Part shown: positions 26,240-34,441 of the stretch, piece by piece
Numbering within the stretch: the stretch's first letter is position 1
How the letters are laid out: each line of letters begins with the position of its first letter
DNA from: Beijerinckiaceae bacterium
GTDB lineage: Bacteria; Pseudomonadota; Alphaproteobacteria; Rhizobiales; Beijerinckiaceae
NCBI GenBank assembly: GCA_947454485.1
Contig: CANGJJ010000005.1
Location: forward strand, 124,001-188,000
Reading direction: 5' to 3'
Length of the DNA stretch: 64,000 bases
Notes under the pieces: generated by a model
What the model saw: the letters and a program-made list of their open reading frames with translations, nothing else
The model's database searches: none
Told to the model about the DNA's origin: nothing
Translations under genes and position numbers: made by a program

Positions 26240-27264
26240 AAACCAGCGCCCGTCACGCCCAGCAACAGGCCAATCCCAAGCGCGCAAACAAGCACGGCTG
26301 CTGTGGTCTCAAGTGCGCGCAGCACAATCACGCTGCGCTGCGAGTCCGCACTGGTGAGGCGTAATGCTGTGCCTTTGGCAAGAACAGCCAAAGCTGCAAG
26401 CGCACCCGTCGTCAAAGCCGTACCCAGCGACATGGCGATGGTGGCCAAAATACCGGCGTAAAAAATCCCCTGCGCCATCGCAAAGACGAGAATGAGAATG
26501 GCACCTGAACAGGGGCGCAATCCCGCCGCCACCACAGTCGCAGCAGCCTCTTGCCAGGAAAAATCGCGCCCCAATTTGGCAGGATCGGGCATATGAATAT
26601 GCCCGCAATCGGGGCCATGTTCATGCGCGGCATCAGCCTCGCAAGCCTCACAGATGAAGCGCGCACTCAGCGCAGGCTTTGGCCGCAGCGCCCACCACAA
26701 AGCGCGCGCCTTGCGCCACGTGAGCCAAGCGCCAAACAGGGCAATGCCCGCGAAACTCGCAATCTCGACCATCTGTGCCGCATCGCGCATCTGGCGCGCG
26801 GTTGCGTTGAGAAGCAGTGCGAGAATACCCACAACAGCAATGGCGATGAGACCTTGCAAAATCGCAGCGGCGAAAGAGATGACAAGACCGCGCTTCAGCG
26901 CCTGCTCATTGGCCACAAGATAGGCTGCCACCACCGCCTTGCCATGGCCGGGCCCCGCGGCGTGAAAGACACCATAGGCAAAAGCCAAAGAGACCAAGGC
27001 CCACAGCCCGCCTTCACCCGCGCGAATGGCGCGCACGGCAACACTCATCATGCGCTCAAACATCGCCTGTTGCGCGAGGATGAAACCAACCGCGCCACTC
27101 GCCTGCCCGCCGCCTTCGCTAATGCCCACTTGAAAGGGATGACGCGCCTGCGCCATCGCCTCGCCGCCCACCAAGACAACAAGACCAAGAAGTGCAGCAC
27201 AGAGTGCGATCTTACGGACAGGCGACAAGAGCGCGATCCGCCAATTTGATGCCGAAGTCTGCAC
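26236..27264 (-). CDS. NicO/RcnA-type nickel-cobalt transporter
   Basis: An inner-membrane protein of 342 residues. It has an N-terminal signal-like segment, a periplasmic stretch, then about six transmembrane segments. The family motif HAAGPGHGKAVVAAYL is present, with a second block AAGLRPCSGAILILVF. A cytoplasmic loop carries CEACEADAAHEHGPDCGHIH, a likely metal-binding stretch. The start given is a GTG that overlaps the DUF1007 gene by 53 bp. A TTG at 27228 (17-bp overlap) would also give a good leader. With DUF1007 it forms a common two-gene metal transport unit. Confidence 0.85.
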   Translation of the reverse strand: MQTSASNWRIALLSPVRKIALCAALLGLVVLVGGEAMAQARHPFQVGISEGGGQASGAVGFILAQQAMFERMMSVAVRAIRAGEGGLWALVSLAFAYGVFHAAGPGHGKAVVAAYLVANEQALKRGLVISFAAAILQGLIAIAVVGILALLLNATARQMRDAAQMVEIASFAGIALFGAWLTWRKARALWWALRPKPALSARFICEACEADAAHEHGPDCGHIHMPDPAKLGRDFSWQEAAATVVAAGLRPCSGAILILVFAMAQGIFYAGILATIAMSLGTALTTGALAALAVLAKGTALRLTSADSQRSVIVLRALETTAAVLVCALGIGLLLGVTGAGF

Positions 27265-27841
27265 CCGGCGACAGGCCTGAGAAGAAAGATTCGTTCAGTG
27301 TCTTGCTATCATCCTGCGCGAGAGGCTGCGGCTTGGTGATACTCAGCGAGCAACCTTGCGGCGCCCCGACCAATGTCACCGACTGCCCCTTTTCGAAAGC
27401 AAAGCTGACGAAATAGCCCGGATCATAAATCTGGAAGGCAAAGGCACGGCCTGCCAAAGCACTTTGCAAGGGCAGAGTGAAATGCAACGTCGCCTGCTGC
27501 GTCTTGGCATCATAGGTCATGGAGATGTCGCTGGGCTCACCAAAGGCGACTTTGCGACCGGACTCTTTTGGCACCGTGAAGTAAGAAAAATCTTTGAGGT
27601 CGGCGACATTCTGCTGCGCAATGGCTGCCAGATCAGCCGCGCTCGGGCTCTTGCCTGCCTCTGTCAGATTGGCCGTGACAAAGGCCGAATACATATCATC
27701 GAAGGTCCAGTGATGGCGGATGCCAGAGATCTTGCCGTCAGTGAACAGAACCTCGCTCGTCACCACGATCCACACATGGGGATGGGCGCGCGCGGGCAAG
27801 CTCCACAGAAGCAAGGGCAGTAAAAGGGCAAGGCATCGCAT
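27212..27841 (-). CDS. DUF1007 periplasmic protein, partner of NicO
   Basis: A 209-residue exported protein. A signal peptide ends at ARAHP and leaves a mature N terminus beginning HPHVWI, the DUF1007 hallmark and a possible metal site. The ATG at 27841 has GGAGG nine bases upstream, so it was preferred over upstream ATGs at 27868 and 27925. DUF1007 proteins occur with NicO/RcnA transporters, and a metal-delivery role is inferred from that. It overlaps the NicO gene. Confidence 0.83.
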   Translation of the reverse strand: MRCLALLLPLLLWSLPARAHPHVWIVVTSEVLFTDGKISGIRHHWTFDDMYSAFVTANLTEAGKSPSAADLAAIAQQNVADLKDFSYFTVPKESGRKVAFGEPSDISMTYDAKTQQATLHFTLPLQSALAGRAFAFQIYDPGYFVSFAFEKGQSVTLVGAPQGCSLSITKPQPLAQDDSKTLNESFFSGLSPGADFGIKLADRALVACP

Positions 27842-27928
27842 CGCACAGAGCCTCCAACGGCTCACCATGAGTCGCTGACAAGTTTGACGAGAAAGCGGCA
27901 GAAGGCAAATCAAAGACCGTTCCACGAA

Positions 27929-27956
27929 AAAGGGCGGACCTTATGGCCCGCCCTTT
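27929..27956 (-). terminator. Rho-independent terminator after homospermidine synthase
   Basis: Nine-bp stem (AAAGGGCGG 27929-27937 with CCGCCCTTT 27948-27956) directly after the hss stop. On the minus strand it runs into TTTTT, so it terminates hss. Confidence 0.85.
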
Positions 27957-27960
27957 GCGC

Positions 27961-29391
27961 TTATCGCACCAGAATATTGCGGAACTGCCAGGGATCGCTC
28001 TCGTCAATATCTTCGGGGAAGAAACCGGGGCGATCATCAAGCGGCGTCCAGTCGGTGTAATAGCCTTTGACCGGACCCAAATACGGCGTCTGGACTTCGA
28101 GGCAGCGCTTGTAATCAAGCTCATCAGCCTCAACGATACCCGCATTGGGATTTTCCAACGCCCAGACCATGCCCGCGAGCACAGCAGAGGAGACCTGCAA
28201 ACCTGTTGCATTTTGATAGAGCGCAATCTCACGCGTCTCTTCAATCGAGAGCTGCGATCCATACCAATAAGCATTCTTGCCATGGCCATAGAGCAGCACA
28301 CCAAGCTCGTCGATCCCGCTGACGATATCATCCTCATTGAGGATATAGTGCTGGTCCTGCACCTTGCCCGAGCGGCCAAACATTTCATGCAAGGAGAGCA
28401 CGGCATCATTGGCGGGGTGATAGGCATAGTGGCAGGTCGGACGATAGACGACCTTATCGCCCTCACGCACCGTGTAGTAATCGGCGATCGAGATCGATTC
28501 ATTATGCGTGACGAGGAAGCCATATTGCGGGCCGGGCGTCGGGCACCAGCTGCGCACGCGCGTATTGGCACCTGGCTGGTTGAGATAGATCGCCGCGCCG
28601 CAGCCAGCTGAATGGGTGCCAGCATTGGCCGGCTTCCACTTTTCATGTGTGCCCCAACCCAGTTCGGCAGGCTGCATGCCTTCAGACACAAAGCCCTCAA
28701 CCGACCAGGTGTTGACGAAGACATCCATGGGCTTTGGCGTCTTGGCGACTTGCGTATCGCGCTCGGCAATATGCACACCCTTCACACCCAGCTGATGCGC
28801 CAACTTCGCCCAGCCTTCGCGCGTCGTCGGCTCTTCGCCCTTGTGGCCAAGATCGCGCGCAATATTCACAAGGCCCTGTTTGACGAACCATGACACCATG
28901 CCCGGATTCGCACCGCAGGTGGAGACAGCCGTCGTGCCACCGGGATTGCGACGACGTGCAGCGAGCATCGTCTCGCGCAGCGCATAATTGGTGCGCGCAT
29001 CAGCACCCAAAGACGTGTCGAAGTAAAAGCCCGCCCAAGGCTCAACCACCGTGTCGATATAAAGTGCATTCAATTCGCGCGCGAGTTCCATGATCGCAAC
29101 GGAGGATGTATCGACCGAAAGATTGACGCAAAAACCCTGACCACCGCCAGCGGTGAGCAAAGGCGTCAGCAATTCGCGATAATTATCTTTTGTCACCGAG
29201 GCCTTGATGAAGCGTGCGCCATGCTTCTCGGCCAAAGCGCGATCCGCATCATTGGGGTCGATCACGACAATGCGGGTCGCGTCATATTTGAAGTGACGCT
29301 CGATGAGCGGCAAAGTGCCCTTACCAATAGAGCCGAAGCCGATCATCACGATCGGGCCACTGATGGATGCATATACGGGCCAGTTGCTCAT
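27961..29391 (-). CDS. hss: Homospermidine synthase
   Basis: Makes sym-homospermidine from two putrescines (or spermidine plus putrescine) with bound NAD. It has 476 residues, the standard bacterial length. The NAD motif GFGSIG is at residues 18-23. Further family blocks include NLSVDTSS and TVVEPWAGFYFD. The start at 29391 follows GGAG by six bases. Its substrate comes from the ornithine decarboxylase gene just upstream on the same strand, with an acetyltransferase gene in between. Confidence 0.95.
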   Translation of the reverse strand: MSNWPVYASISGPIVMIGFGSIGKGTLPLIERHFKYDATRIVVIDPNDADRALAEKHGARFIKASVTKDNYRELLTPLLTAGGGQGFCVNLSVDTSSVAIMELARELNALYIDTVVEPWAGFYFDTSLGADARTNYALRETMLAARRRNPGGTTAVSTCGANPGMVSWFVKQGLVNIARDLGHKGEEPTTREGWAKLAHQLGVKGVHIAERDTQVAKTPKPMDVFVNTWSVEGFVSEGMQPAELGWGTHEKWKPANAGTHSAGCGAAIYLNQPGANTRVRSWCPTPGPQYGFLVTHNESISIADYYTVREGDKVVYRPTCHYAYHPANDAVLSLHEMFGRSGKVQDQHYILNEDDIVSGIDELGVLLYGHGKNAYWYGSQLSIEETREIALYQNATGLQVSSAVLAGMVWALENPNAGIVEADELDYKRCLEVQTPYLGPVKGYYTDWTPLDDRPGFFPEDIDESDPWQFRNILVR

Positions 29392-29466
29392 TCTCATCTC
29401 CAAAATGCGAGCGGGGCCCAAAGGACCCCGGCCATTCGCCGTGTTTCAAAACTGCAGCGCCAAGCC

Positions 29467-30051
29467 TCAAGCCGCGCGCGACAGAGCTGCCTCATCCAGG
29501 CGGCCAGTGGCCACCACCATGCCTTGCGCGCGCGCCAGACTTGCAGACGCAAGCTCCAGAGCCAGAAAGCGCGAAGGCTCATACCAGCCCGGCAAATCAA
29601 GACGCGCCGCATTTGCGCGCGAAAAGCCAAAGCGAGTGTAATAAGCCTCATCACCCACAAGGATGACAGCTTTGTGACCGAGAGCTGCCGCGCGCGCCAG
29701 ACCCGTGCGCATCAAGGCACCACCAAGCCCGCAGCTGCGATGGCTATGGGCCACAGCCAAAGGTCCGAGCAACAGCGCATCAACGCCACCCGCATTCACA
29801 TGCCAGAAGCGCAAAGTGCCAACCACCGCGCCTTTGTCTTTTGCGACAAGCGCAAGATGACGTGCGGGCAAACGCGCCACGCGCAACAGCTCGCAGGTCT
29901 TCTCAAAACGCGATGCACCAAAAGCATCGTCAAGCAAAGCCTCGCGCGCCGCCACATCGCAGCGCTGCTCATCGCCAATGCGCATTGAGGCCGCTTCAAC
30001 GACGAGCGGATAAACGGGCGCAGAGATGCGCGCAGCAGCAGACAAGGTCAT
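29467..30051 (-). CDS. GNAT-family N-acetyltransferase
   Basis: A 194-residue acetyl-CoA-dependent acetyltransferase. The pyrophosphate-binding motif A reads HSHRSCGLGGALMRTGLARA, and later GDEAYYTRFGF is typical of the YhbS-like group. The ATG at 30051 follows GGAGG. It lies between ODC and homospermidine synthase on the same strand, so polyamine acetylation is a reasonable guess. YhbS-like enzymes have broad or unknown substrates, so no symbol is given. Confidence 0.82.
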   Translation of the reverse strand: MTLSAAARISAPVYPLVVEAASMRIGDEQRCDVAAREALLDDAFGASRFEKTCELLRVARLPARHLALVAKDKGAVVGTLRFWHVNAGGVDALLLGPLAVAHSHRSCGLGGALMRTGLARAAALGHKAVILVGDEAYYTRFGFSRANAARLDLPGWYEPSRFLALELASASLARAQGMVVATGRLDEAALSRAA

Positions 30052-30149
30052 GCAAGCCTCCTTCGAGGACATGGACGACCCTCGCACCCCTAGGGGCCGT
30101 TCGGGACAGACTGAGGGATGAGGCGCCCCGCTCCGCGCGGGACGTCAGA

Positions 30150-31292
30150 TCAGATGACGTAAGACTGAAGCGGCGGGAAGCCGTTAAAGCCCACAGCGGA
30201 ATAGGTCGTCGTATAGGCGCCCGTTCCTTCAATCAGAACCTTCGTGCCGATTTCGAGGCTGACGGGAAGGAAATAGGGATCCTTCTCATACAGCACATCG
30301 ACACTGTCGCAGGTCGGGCCCGCCAAGACACAAGGCTCAACCGCATCGCCGTCAAATTCCGTGCGGATCGGATAGCGGATCATCTCATCCATAGTCTCGG
30401 CAAGACCATTGAACTTGCCGATGTCGAGATAGACCCACTTCACAGAATCATCGTCCGACTTCTTCGAAATCAGCACGACTTCCGCTTCGATCACACCTGC
30501 ATTGCCGACCATGCCGCGACCCGGCTCAATGATCGTCTCGGGAATGGCATTGCCAAAATGCTTGCGCAGGCTGCGGAAGATCGCTTGGCCATAGGCGCGC
30601 ACCGCCGGCACATCCTTGAGATATTTGGTGGGGAAGCCACCGCCGAGATTGACCATCGACAGGTGAATGCCGCGCTCAGCCAGCTCACGGAAGATTGTGG
30701 CCGATGCCTTGAGAGCGCCGTCCCACATGCGCGGGTTGCGCTGCTGCGAACCCACATGGAAGGACACGCCATAGGCCTGCAGGCCGAGCTGATGCGCACG
30801 ATCGAGCACCTGCGTGGCCATCTCAGGCACGCAGCCAAATTTACGCGACAGCGGCCATTCAGCGCCCGAGCCATCGCACAGAATGCGGCAGAACACTTTC
30901 GAGCCGGGAGCGACACGCGCAATCTTCTCGACCTCTTCGACGCAATCAACGGCGAAGAGGCGAATGCCCAGCTCATAAGCGCGCGCAATATCGCGCTCTT
31001 TCTTGATCGTATTGCCGAAGGAGACGCGCTCAGGCGAGCAGCCGGTTGCCAGCACTTGCTGAATCTCCACGACCGAAGCCGTGTCGAAGCAAGAGCCAAG
31101 GCGCGCGAGCAGGTCGAGCACTTCTGGCGCAGGATTGGCCTTCACGGCGTAGAAGACGCGCGTATCAGGCAGCGACTGCGCAAAGGCTTTGTAATTGTCA
31201 CGCACGACATCGAGGTCGAGGACCATGCACGGGCCCTCGTCACGTCCCTCTTCGCGACGTCGGCGGAGAAAGTCTTGGATACGATCGGTCAT
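30150..31292 (-). CDS. Ornithine/lysine decarboxylase (alanine-racemase fold, group IV)
   Basis: A PLP enzyme of 380 residues that decarboxylates ornithine to putrescine, and often lysine to cadaverine. The PLP Lys is K51 in VFYAVKANP. HVGSQQ, NLGGGFPTKY, EPGRGMVGNAG and the catalytic-Cys block GPTCDSVDVL are intact. The ATG at 31292 has its AAGGG ribosome site inside the palindrome CCCTTCGAAGGG (31301-31312), so initiation can be hidden by folding. A long leader with further hairpins precedes it. It supplies hss downstream. Confidence 0.93.
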   Translation of the reverse strand: MTDRIQDFLRRRREEGRDEGPCMVLDLDVVRDNYKAFAQSLPDTRVFYAVKANPAPEVLDLLARLGSCFDTASVVEIQQVLATGCSPERVSFGNTIKKERDIARAYELGIRLFAVDCVEEVEKIARVAPGSKVFCRILCDGSGAEWPLSRKFGCVPEMATQVLDRAHQLGLQAYGVSFHVGSQQRNPRMWDGALKASATIFRELAERGIHLSMVNLGGGFPTKYLKDVPAVRAYGQAIFRSLRKHFGNAIPETIIEPGRGMVGNAGVIEAEVVLISKKSDDDSVKWVYLDIGKFNGLAETMDEMIRYPIRTEFDGDAVEPCVLAGPTCDSVDVLYEKDPYFLPVSLEIGTKVLIEGTGAYTTTYSAVGFNGFPPLQSYVI

Positions 31293-31300
31293 CGCAGCAT

Positions 31301-31447
31301 CCCTTCGAAGGGTACGGCCTTTGCCGCACACATTCAGACTGGCTTCGTGGATGACGACTTCCGCCATTCGCGTGATGGAAACGCGGATAGCAGACTATCG
31401 CCAACCGTGACCGGACCCTTGGGCTTACAGCCTGAGGGCACCCGGTC
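31301..31447 (-). promoter_or_regulatory. Proximal ODC leader RNA, candidate speF-type element
   Basis: Read on the minus strand, the leader has a long composite hairpin (31447-31409). It is built from GACCGG/CCGGTC, then CCCT/AGGG, then GGCT/AGCC around a GTA loop. Next come a GATAG/CTATC hairpin (31399-31386) and a final CCCTTCGAAGGG palindrome that covers the ribosome site. The speF leader RNA is known upstream of ornithine decarboxylase genes in alphaproteobacteria, and the position fits. The identity was not verified against the family model. Confidence 0.6.
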
Positions 31448-31640
31448 GGGTGCAGCGCCGTGGACACTTTTCGCCCGATAGACATTACGTCATCAGGTTC
31501 GGGTGGCCATCGTTTGGACGGGATGAGCTCCCCTCCGCACGTGCGGCAAGATAGACAAGCCTCTTCGGTGAGTCGGCTTTGGAGGCCGACAGAGACGAAA
31601 AAGCCCGGTCCGTCGTTGCTTTAAGTCGCGTCCCCCGTTT

Positions 31641-31715
31641 GGCGGGGTTCGCCGGTTCGCCTCCGGCTGCCGGTTTTTTCTGACGGTTAACCGGCCTCTT
31701 GTCCGGATCCCCGCC
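31641..31715 (-). ncRNA. Distal ODC leader: compact three-way-junction RNA with a competing helix
   Basis: On the minus strand, GGCGGGG (31715-31709) pairs with CCCCGCC (31647-31641) and closes two perfect hairpins: GCCGGTT/AACCGGC (31695-31669) and GCCGG/CCGGC (31667-31651). The 3' closing strand can instead pair with CGGGG just downstream (CCCCG-CCAAA-CGGGG, 31647-31633), so the two folds exclude each other, as in riboswitch expression platforms. A GGGCTTTTT stretch follows at about 31602-31594. It may belong to the ODC leader or be a separate small RNA. Confidence 0.5.
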
Positions 31716-31758
31716 AACCGACACACGACCACAGGCACGTGCGATTTGGGCAAGCGGA

Positions 31759-31786
31759 TAAATATTCAGATTCTCGCGGGACACAA
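31759..31786 (-). promoter_or_regulatory. Candidate promoter for the ODC leader transcript
   Basis: Minus-strand TTGTGT (31786-31781), a 16-bp spacer, then TATTTA (31764-31759). Transcription would begin near 31752 and give a leader of about 460 nt before the ODC start codon. This is a weak match judged by eye only. Confidence 0.35.
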
Positions 31787-31924
31787 GCGAAAATTAAGCC
31801 TCTCCCGAAGATATTTTGCGAAGCGTGCGCTTGGAGGCCAAGTGTTGCCGTCGCACAACGCTTGCCCCGCCTCGCAAAGCTCGCTACCTCCTAATTTACT
31901 GCCGTGTGGGAGTTTGTTGCCGCC

Positions 31925-33505
31925 ATGACGAAGATCGACCGCCGCAAGCTTCTCGCCTCCCTTGCGCTCAGCAGCGCCACTTGGACGGTGAGTGCGGCCC
32001 TAGCGCAGCAACCCCAAGGCCAGAGCGCGCCTGCAGTACCTGCGGCCCCGGCCCCCGCCCCACGCTTTACCTATGAGGATGTGACCAAGCGCGCCCGCGA
32101 TCTGGCTGGCGCTGCGCTGGTGCCGCCGCAGAGCCTGCCCGAGCCACTCGCCAAGATGGATGCGGAGAGCTGGGCGGATATCCGCTTTCGCCCAGATCGT
32201 GCCGCGCTCGCTGGCAATGGCGCCCTGTTTCGCCTGCAGAGCTTCCATCTGGGCGCCCAGCATCGCAGGCCCGTCACGATCAATACGATCCGCGATGGCA
32301 TCGTCACGCCCATGGCCTATACGGCCAATCTGTTCGACTATGGCCGCAACAAATTCGAAAAGCCTCTGCCGGTGAATACCGGTTTTGCGGGCTTTCGACT
32401 GCATTTCCCCCTCAATGATCCTCGCCAGTTTGATGAGGTCTTCGCTTTTCTGGGCGATCAGTTCCAGATTCTGGGTCGTGGCCAGCGCTATGGTCTGGCG
32501 GCAGGCACTTTGCTCTTGCCGGGTGCTGGCGCGCAGCAGCCCTTCTTGCGCGAAGTCTGGATCGAGACACCTGAATCGGGTGCTGAGCGCATCACCTTCT
32601 ATGCCTTGGTCGACAGCGAGGCCCTCACCGCCGCCTATCGCTTTGATCTGACCCCCGGCCAGACGACGGCGGTGGATGTGCGCGTGACCCTCTTTGCCCG
32701 CAAGGCCGGTGTGCAGATTGGCCTTGCGCCCCTCACCTCCAGCTTCTTCAGCGGCGAGAATGACCGCCGCATCGCTGGCGACTTCCGCCCCGAACTGCAC
32801 AATTCAGACGGGCTCTTGATGAACAATGGCGTGGGTGAATGGCTGTGGCGTCCGCTGCGCAATCCCGCAGGCATCGAGACCTCTTCTTTCATGGACAAAG
32901 ACCCCAAGGGCTTTGGCCTTGCCCAGCGCGACCGCACTTTTGAGCATTATCAGGATCTCGATGGTGCCTATGAGCTGCGCCCGACCTATTGGGTAGAGCC
33001 GCAGGGGAGCTGGGGCGAGGGCCTCGTCCAGCTGATCGAAAGCCCTGCGCCTGATGAAGCGACGCAGAATATCTCGGCCGCTTTCGTACCCAAGGCGACC
33101 CCCGAACCCAATAAGCCGATGAGCTTTGGCTGGCGCATCACATCGGGCCTTGAGATGCCGCGCTTGCCCCCACTCGGCCGCGCGATCAATACCTATCAGA
33201 CACAGGCCAAAGCGGTCAGCGTCAAAGACCCTGCCCCGCCCAATGCCCGCCGCTTCATCATTGATTTTGCCGGTGGCGATCTGCCCTATTTCCAGAGCGA
33301 GCCCAAAGCACTCGAAGTCGTGGCCAGCAGCTCCAAGGGCCGCATTCTGCACAGTTTCGTTGTCGCCAATCCTTATACCAAGGGCTTCCGCGTCGGTGTC
33401 GATGTGCAGGTTGACCCCGTTCAGGTGGTGGATGTGCGCGTCGCGCTCAATGCAGGCGGGCGCGCGATCACAGAAACATGGACCATGCCCTGGAAGAGCG
33501 AGTGA
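31925..33505 (+). CDS. opgG: Periplasmic glucan biosynthesis protein, OpgG/MdoG family
   Basis: A 526-residue protein of the MdoG family, needed for branching or release of osmoregulated periplasmic glucans. The leader carries DRRKLLAS, a twin-arginine motif, and ends near AALAQ. Tat export is typical of the OpgD paralogue, so opgD is an alternative name. The MdoG domain spans about 45-520, with recognisable SFHLGAQHRRPVTIN and YWVEPQGSWGEG. No opgH glycosyltransferase gene is present here. It ends one base before the convergent creatininase-like gene. Confidence 0.88.
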   Translation: MTKIDRRKLLASLALSSATWTVSAALAQQPQGQSAPAVPAAPAPAPRFTYEDVTKRARDLAGAALVPPQSLPEPLAKMDAESWADIRFRPDRAALAGNGALFRLQSFHLGAQHRRPVTINTIRDGIVTPMAYTANLFDYGRNKFEKPLPVNTGFAGFRLHFPLNDPRQFDEVFAFLGDQFQILGRGQRYGLAAGTLLLPGAGAQQPFLREVWIETPESGAERITFYALVDSEALTAAYRFDLTPGQTTAVDVRVTLFARKAGVQIGLAPLTSSFFSGENDRRIAGDFRPELHNSDGLLMNNGVGEWLWRPLRNPAGIETSSFMDKDPKGFGLAQRDRTFEHYQDLDGAYELRPTYWVEPQGSWGEGLVQLIESPAPDEATQNISAAFVPKATPEPNKPMSFGWRITSGLEMPRLPPLGRAINTYQTQAKAVSVKDPAPPNARRFIIDFAGGDLPYFQSEPKALEVVASSSKGRILHSFVVANPYTKGFRVGVDVQVDPVQVVDVRVALNAGGRAITETWTMPWKSE

Positions 33506-33506
33506 G

Positions 33507-34304
33507 CTAGTCGCTCACCAAGCGCGCCAGATCAAAGGCATCCACATCCTGCAGCAATTCAATAAAGGCGCTGACGCCATAGTCAGCCGCCGCCTCGCCT
33601 TTATGCGCACTGGCAGCCGCAGCATTGCCCATGGCGCCGCTCTCCGACAGATCCTGCGCCATCCAGCCCATGGGCAGACGCCCCGTCGCACTCAACCACT
33701 GGAAGGTCTGCGCCATATCCACACTGGCGGGGACGAAATCTTGCAGCTCTTCTGGCCGCACCAGATCGGGACGAAACTGCAGCATGAGCGAGGTTTCAAT
33801 ATCTCCGCCATGAATCCCGTGCTGGCGCTCATGCGCGCTAAAGAGCCCATCGGGATAGCCAAAGCGATGCCATGAGGCCGAGACCGCCAACATGCGATGG
33901 CGCAGGCGCAACTCACGCGCCAAAACATCCATGAGGCCGATATGGCCGCCATGCGAATTGGCGATCACCAATTTGCGGCAGCCCGTGCGCGCGATGCAGA
34001 CCCCAATCTCAAGCCAAGCTGCCAGCGCTGTTTGGGGCGACAGGCTGAGCGTGCCGGGAAAATCCAGATGCTCCTGCGAGACGCCAATCTGCTGCACGGG
34101 CAGAACCAGAACAGGCAGGCCCTCTGGCAGGCGCTCCAGCACCAGATCGAGATAGGCCTGCAAAATCTGGCTGTCAGTGCCGGTTGGCAGATGCGGCCCA
34201 TGCTGCTCGATAGCGCCCAAGGGCAGGACCGCGATGACGCGCTCCATATCCGCGCCCTCAAAGTCGCGGGTGGTCATTTCGGTCCAGAGGCGTGTTGGCA
34301 ACAT
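33507..34304 (-). CDS. Creatininase-family amidohydrolase
   Basis: A 265-residue metal-dependent hydrolase. It has the family motifs LPLGAIEQHGPHLPTGTDS (Glu and His metal ligands), ANSHGGHIG and a later HGGDIETS. Members include creatininase and the MftE peptidase, as well as enzymes that open cyclic amides. No creatine or mycofactocin genes are nearby, so the substrate is open. It is divergent from an NMT1-type ABC importer, which may bring in its substrate. Confidence 0.84.
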   Translation of the reverse strand: MLPTRLWTEMTTRDFEGADMERVIAVLPLGAIEQHGPHLPTGTDSQILQAYLDLVLERLPEGLPVLVLPVQQIGVSQEHLDFPGTLSLSPQTALAAWLEIGVCIARTGCRKLVIANSHGGHIGLMDVLARELRLRHRMLAVSASWHRFGYPDGLFSAHERQHGIHGGDIETSLMLQFRPDLVRPEELQDFVPASVDMAQTFQWLSATGRLPMGWMAQDLSESGAMGNAAAASAHKGEAAADYGVSAFIELLQDVDAFDLARLVSD

Positions 34305-34441
34305 GGGCGAAGGCTAGAGGGAGGCTGCTCCGCTCGCAAGCCCATAGCCGCTAGACTGATCGGCCTTGCGCCGCCATCCGTAAACCGCGACAAGAGGAGA
34401 GTTTTGACACCGGGGGCCCGCATCGGCCGGAAGGAGGCATC

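Larger units (their letters stand above)
31293..31924. other. 632-nt non-coding gap between divergent ODC and opgG genes
   Basis: The largest gap in the window. From the ODC side it holds the candidate speF-like leader, a GTCGGC/GCCGAC hairpin at about 31590-31572, the three-way-junction element and a possible ODC promoter. The opgG promoter must lie in the last 150 bases. Open frames on the minus strand here (for example 31784-31485, 99 codons) are very Arg/Lys-rich and overlap the hairpins, so I do not call them genes. Confidence 0.7.

Noticed and set aside
30087..30141. Terminator after ODC (CCCGC/GCGGG hairpin and a CCCCTAGGGG palindrome)
   Set aside because: There is no T run on the minus strand after either hairpin, and the downstream acetyltransferase and hss may be read through, so no terminator is called.
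31621..31680. A tRNA-like T-arm (GGTTCGCCTCC) on the plus strand
   Set aside because: No matching acceptor stem, anticodon arm or D arm could be built around it.
31485..31784. A 99-codon, very basic minus-strand open frame in the ODC leader
   Set aside because: It overlaps the three-way-junction hairpins, is rich in Arg/Lys/Pro/Ala from GC-rich stems, and has no recognisable domain. It is kept in mind only as a possible leader peptide.
34305..34441. A TPP riboswitch before the NMT1-type importer
   Set aside because: The conserved CTGAGA and related TPP elements are not present in the 137-bp gap.
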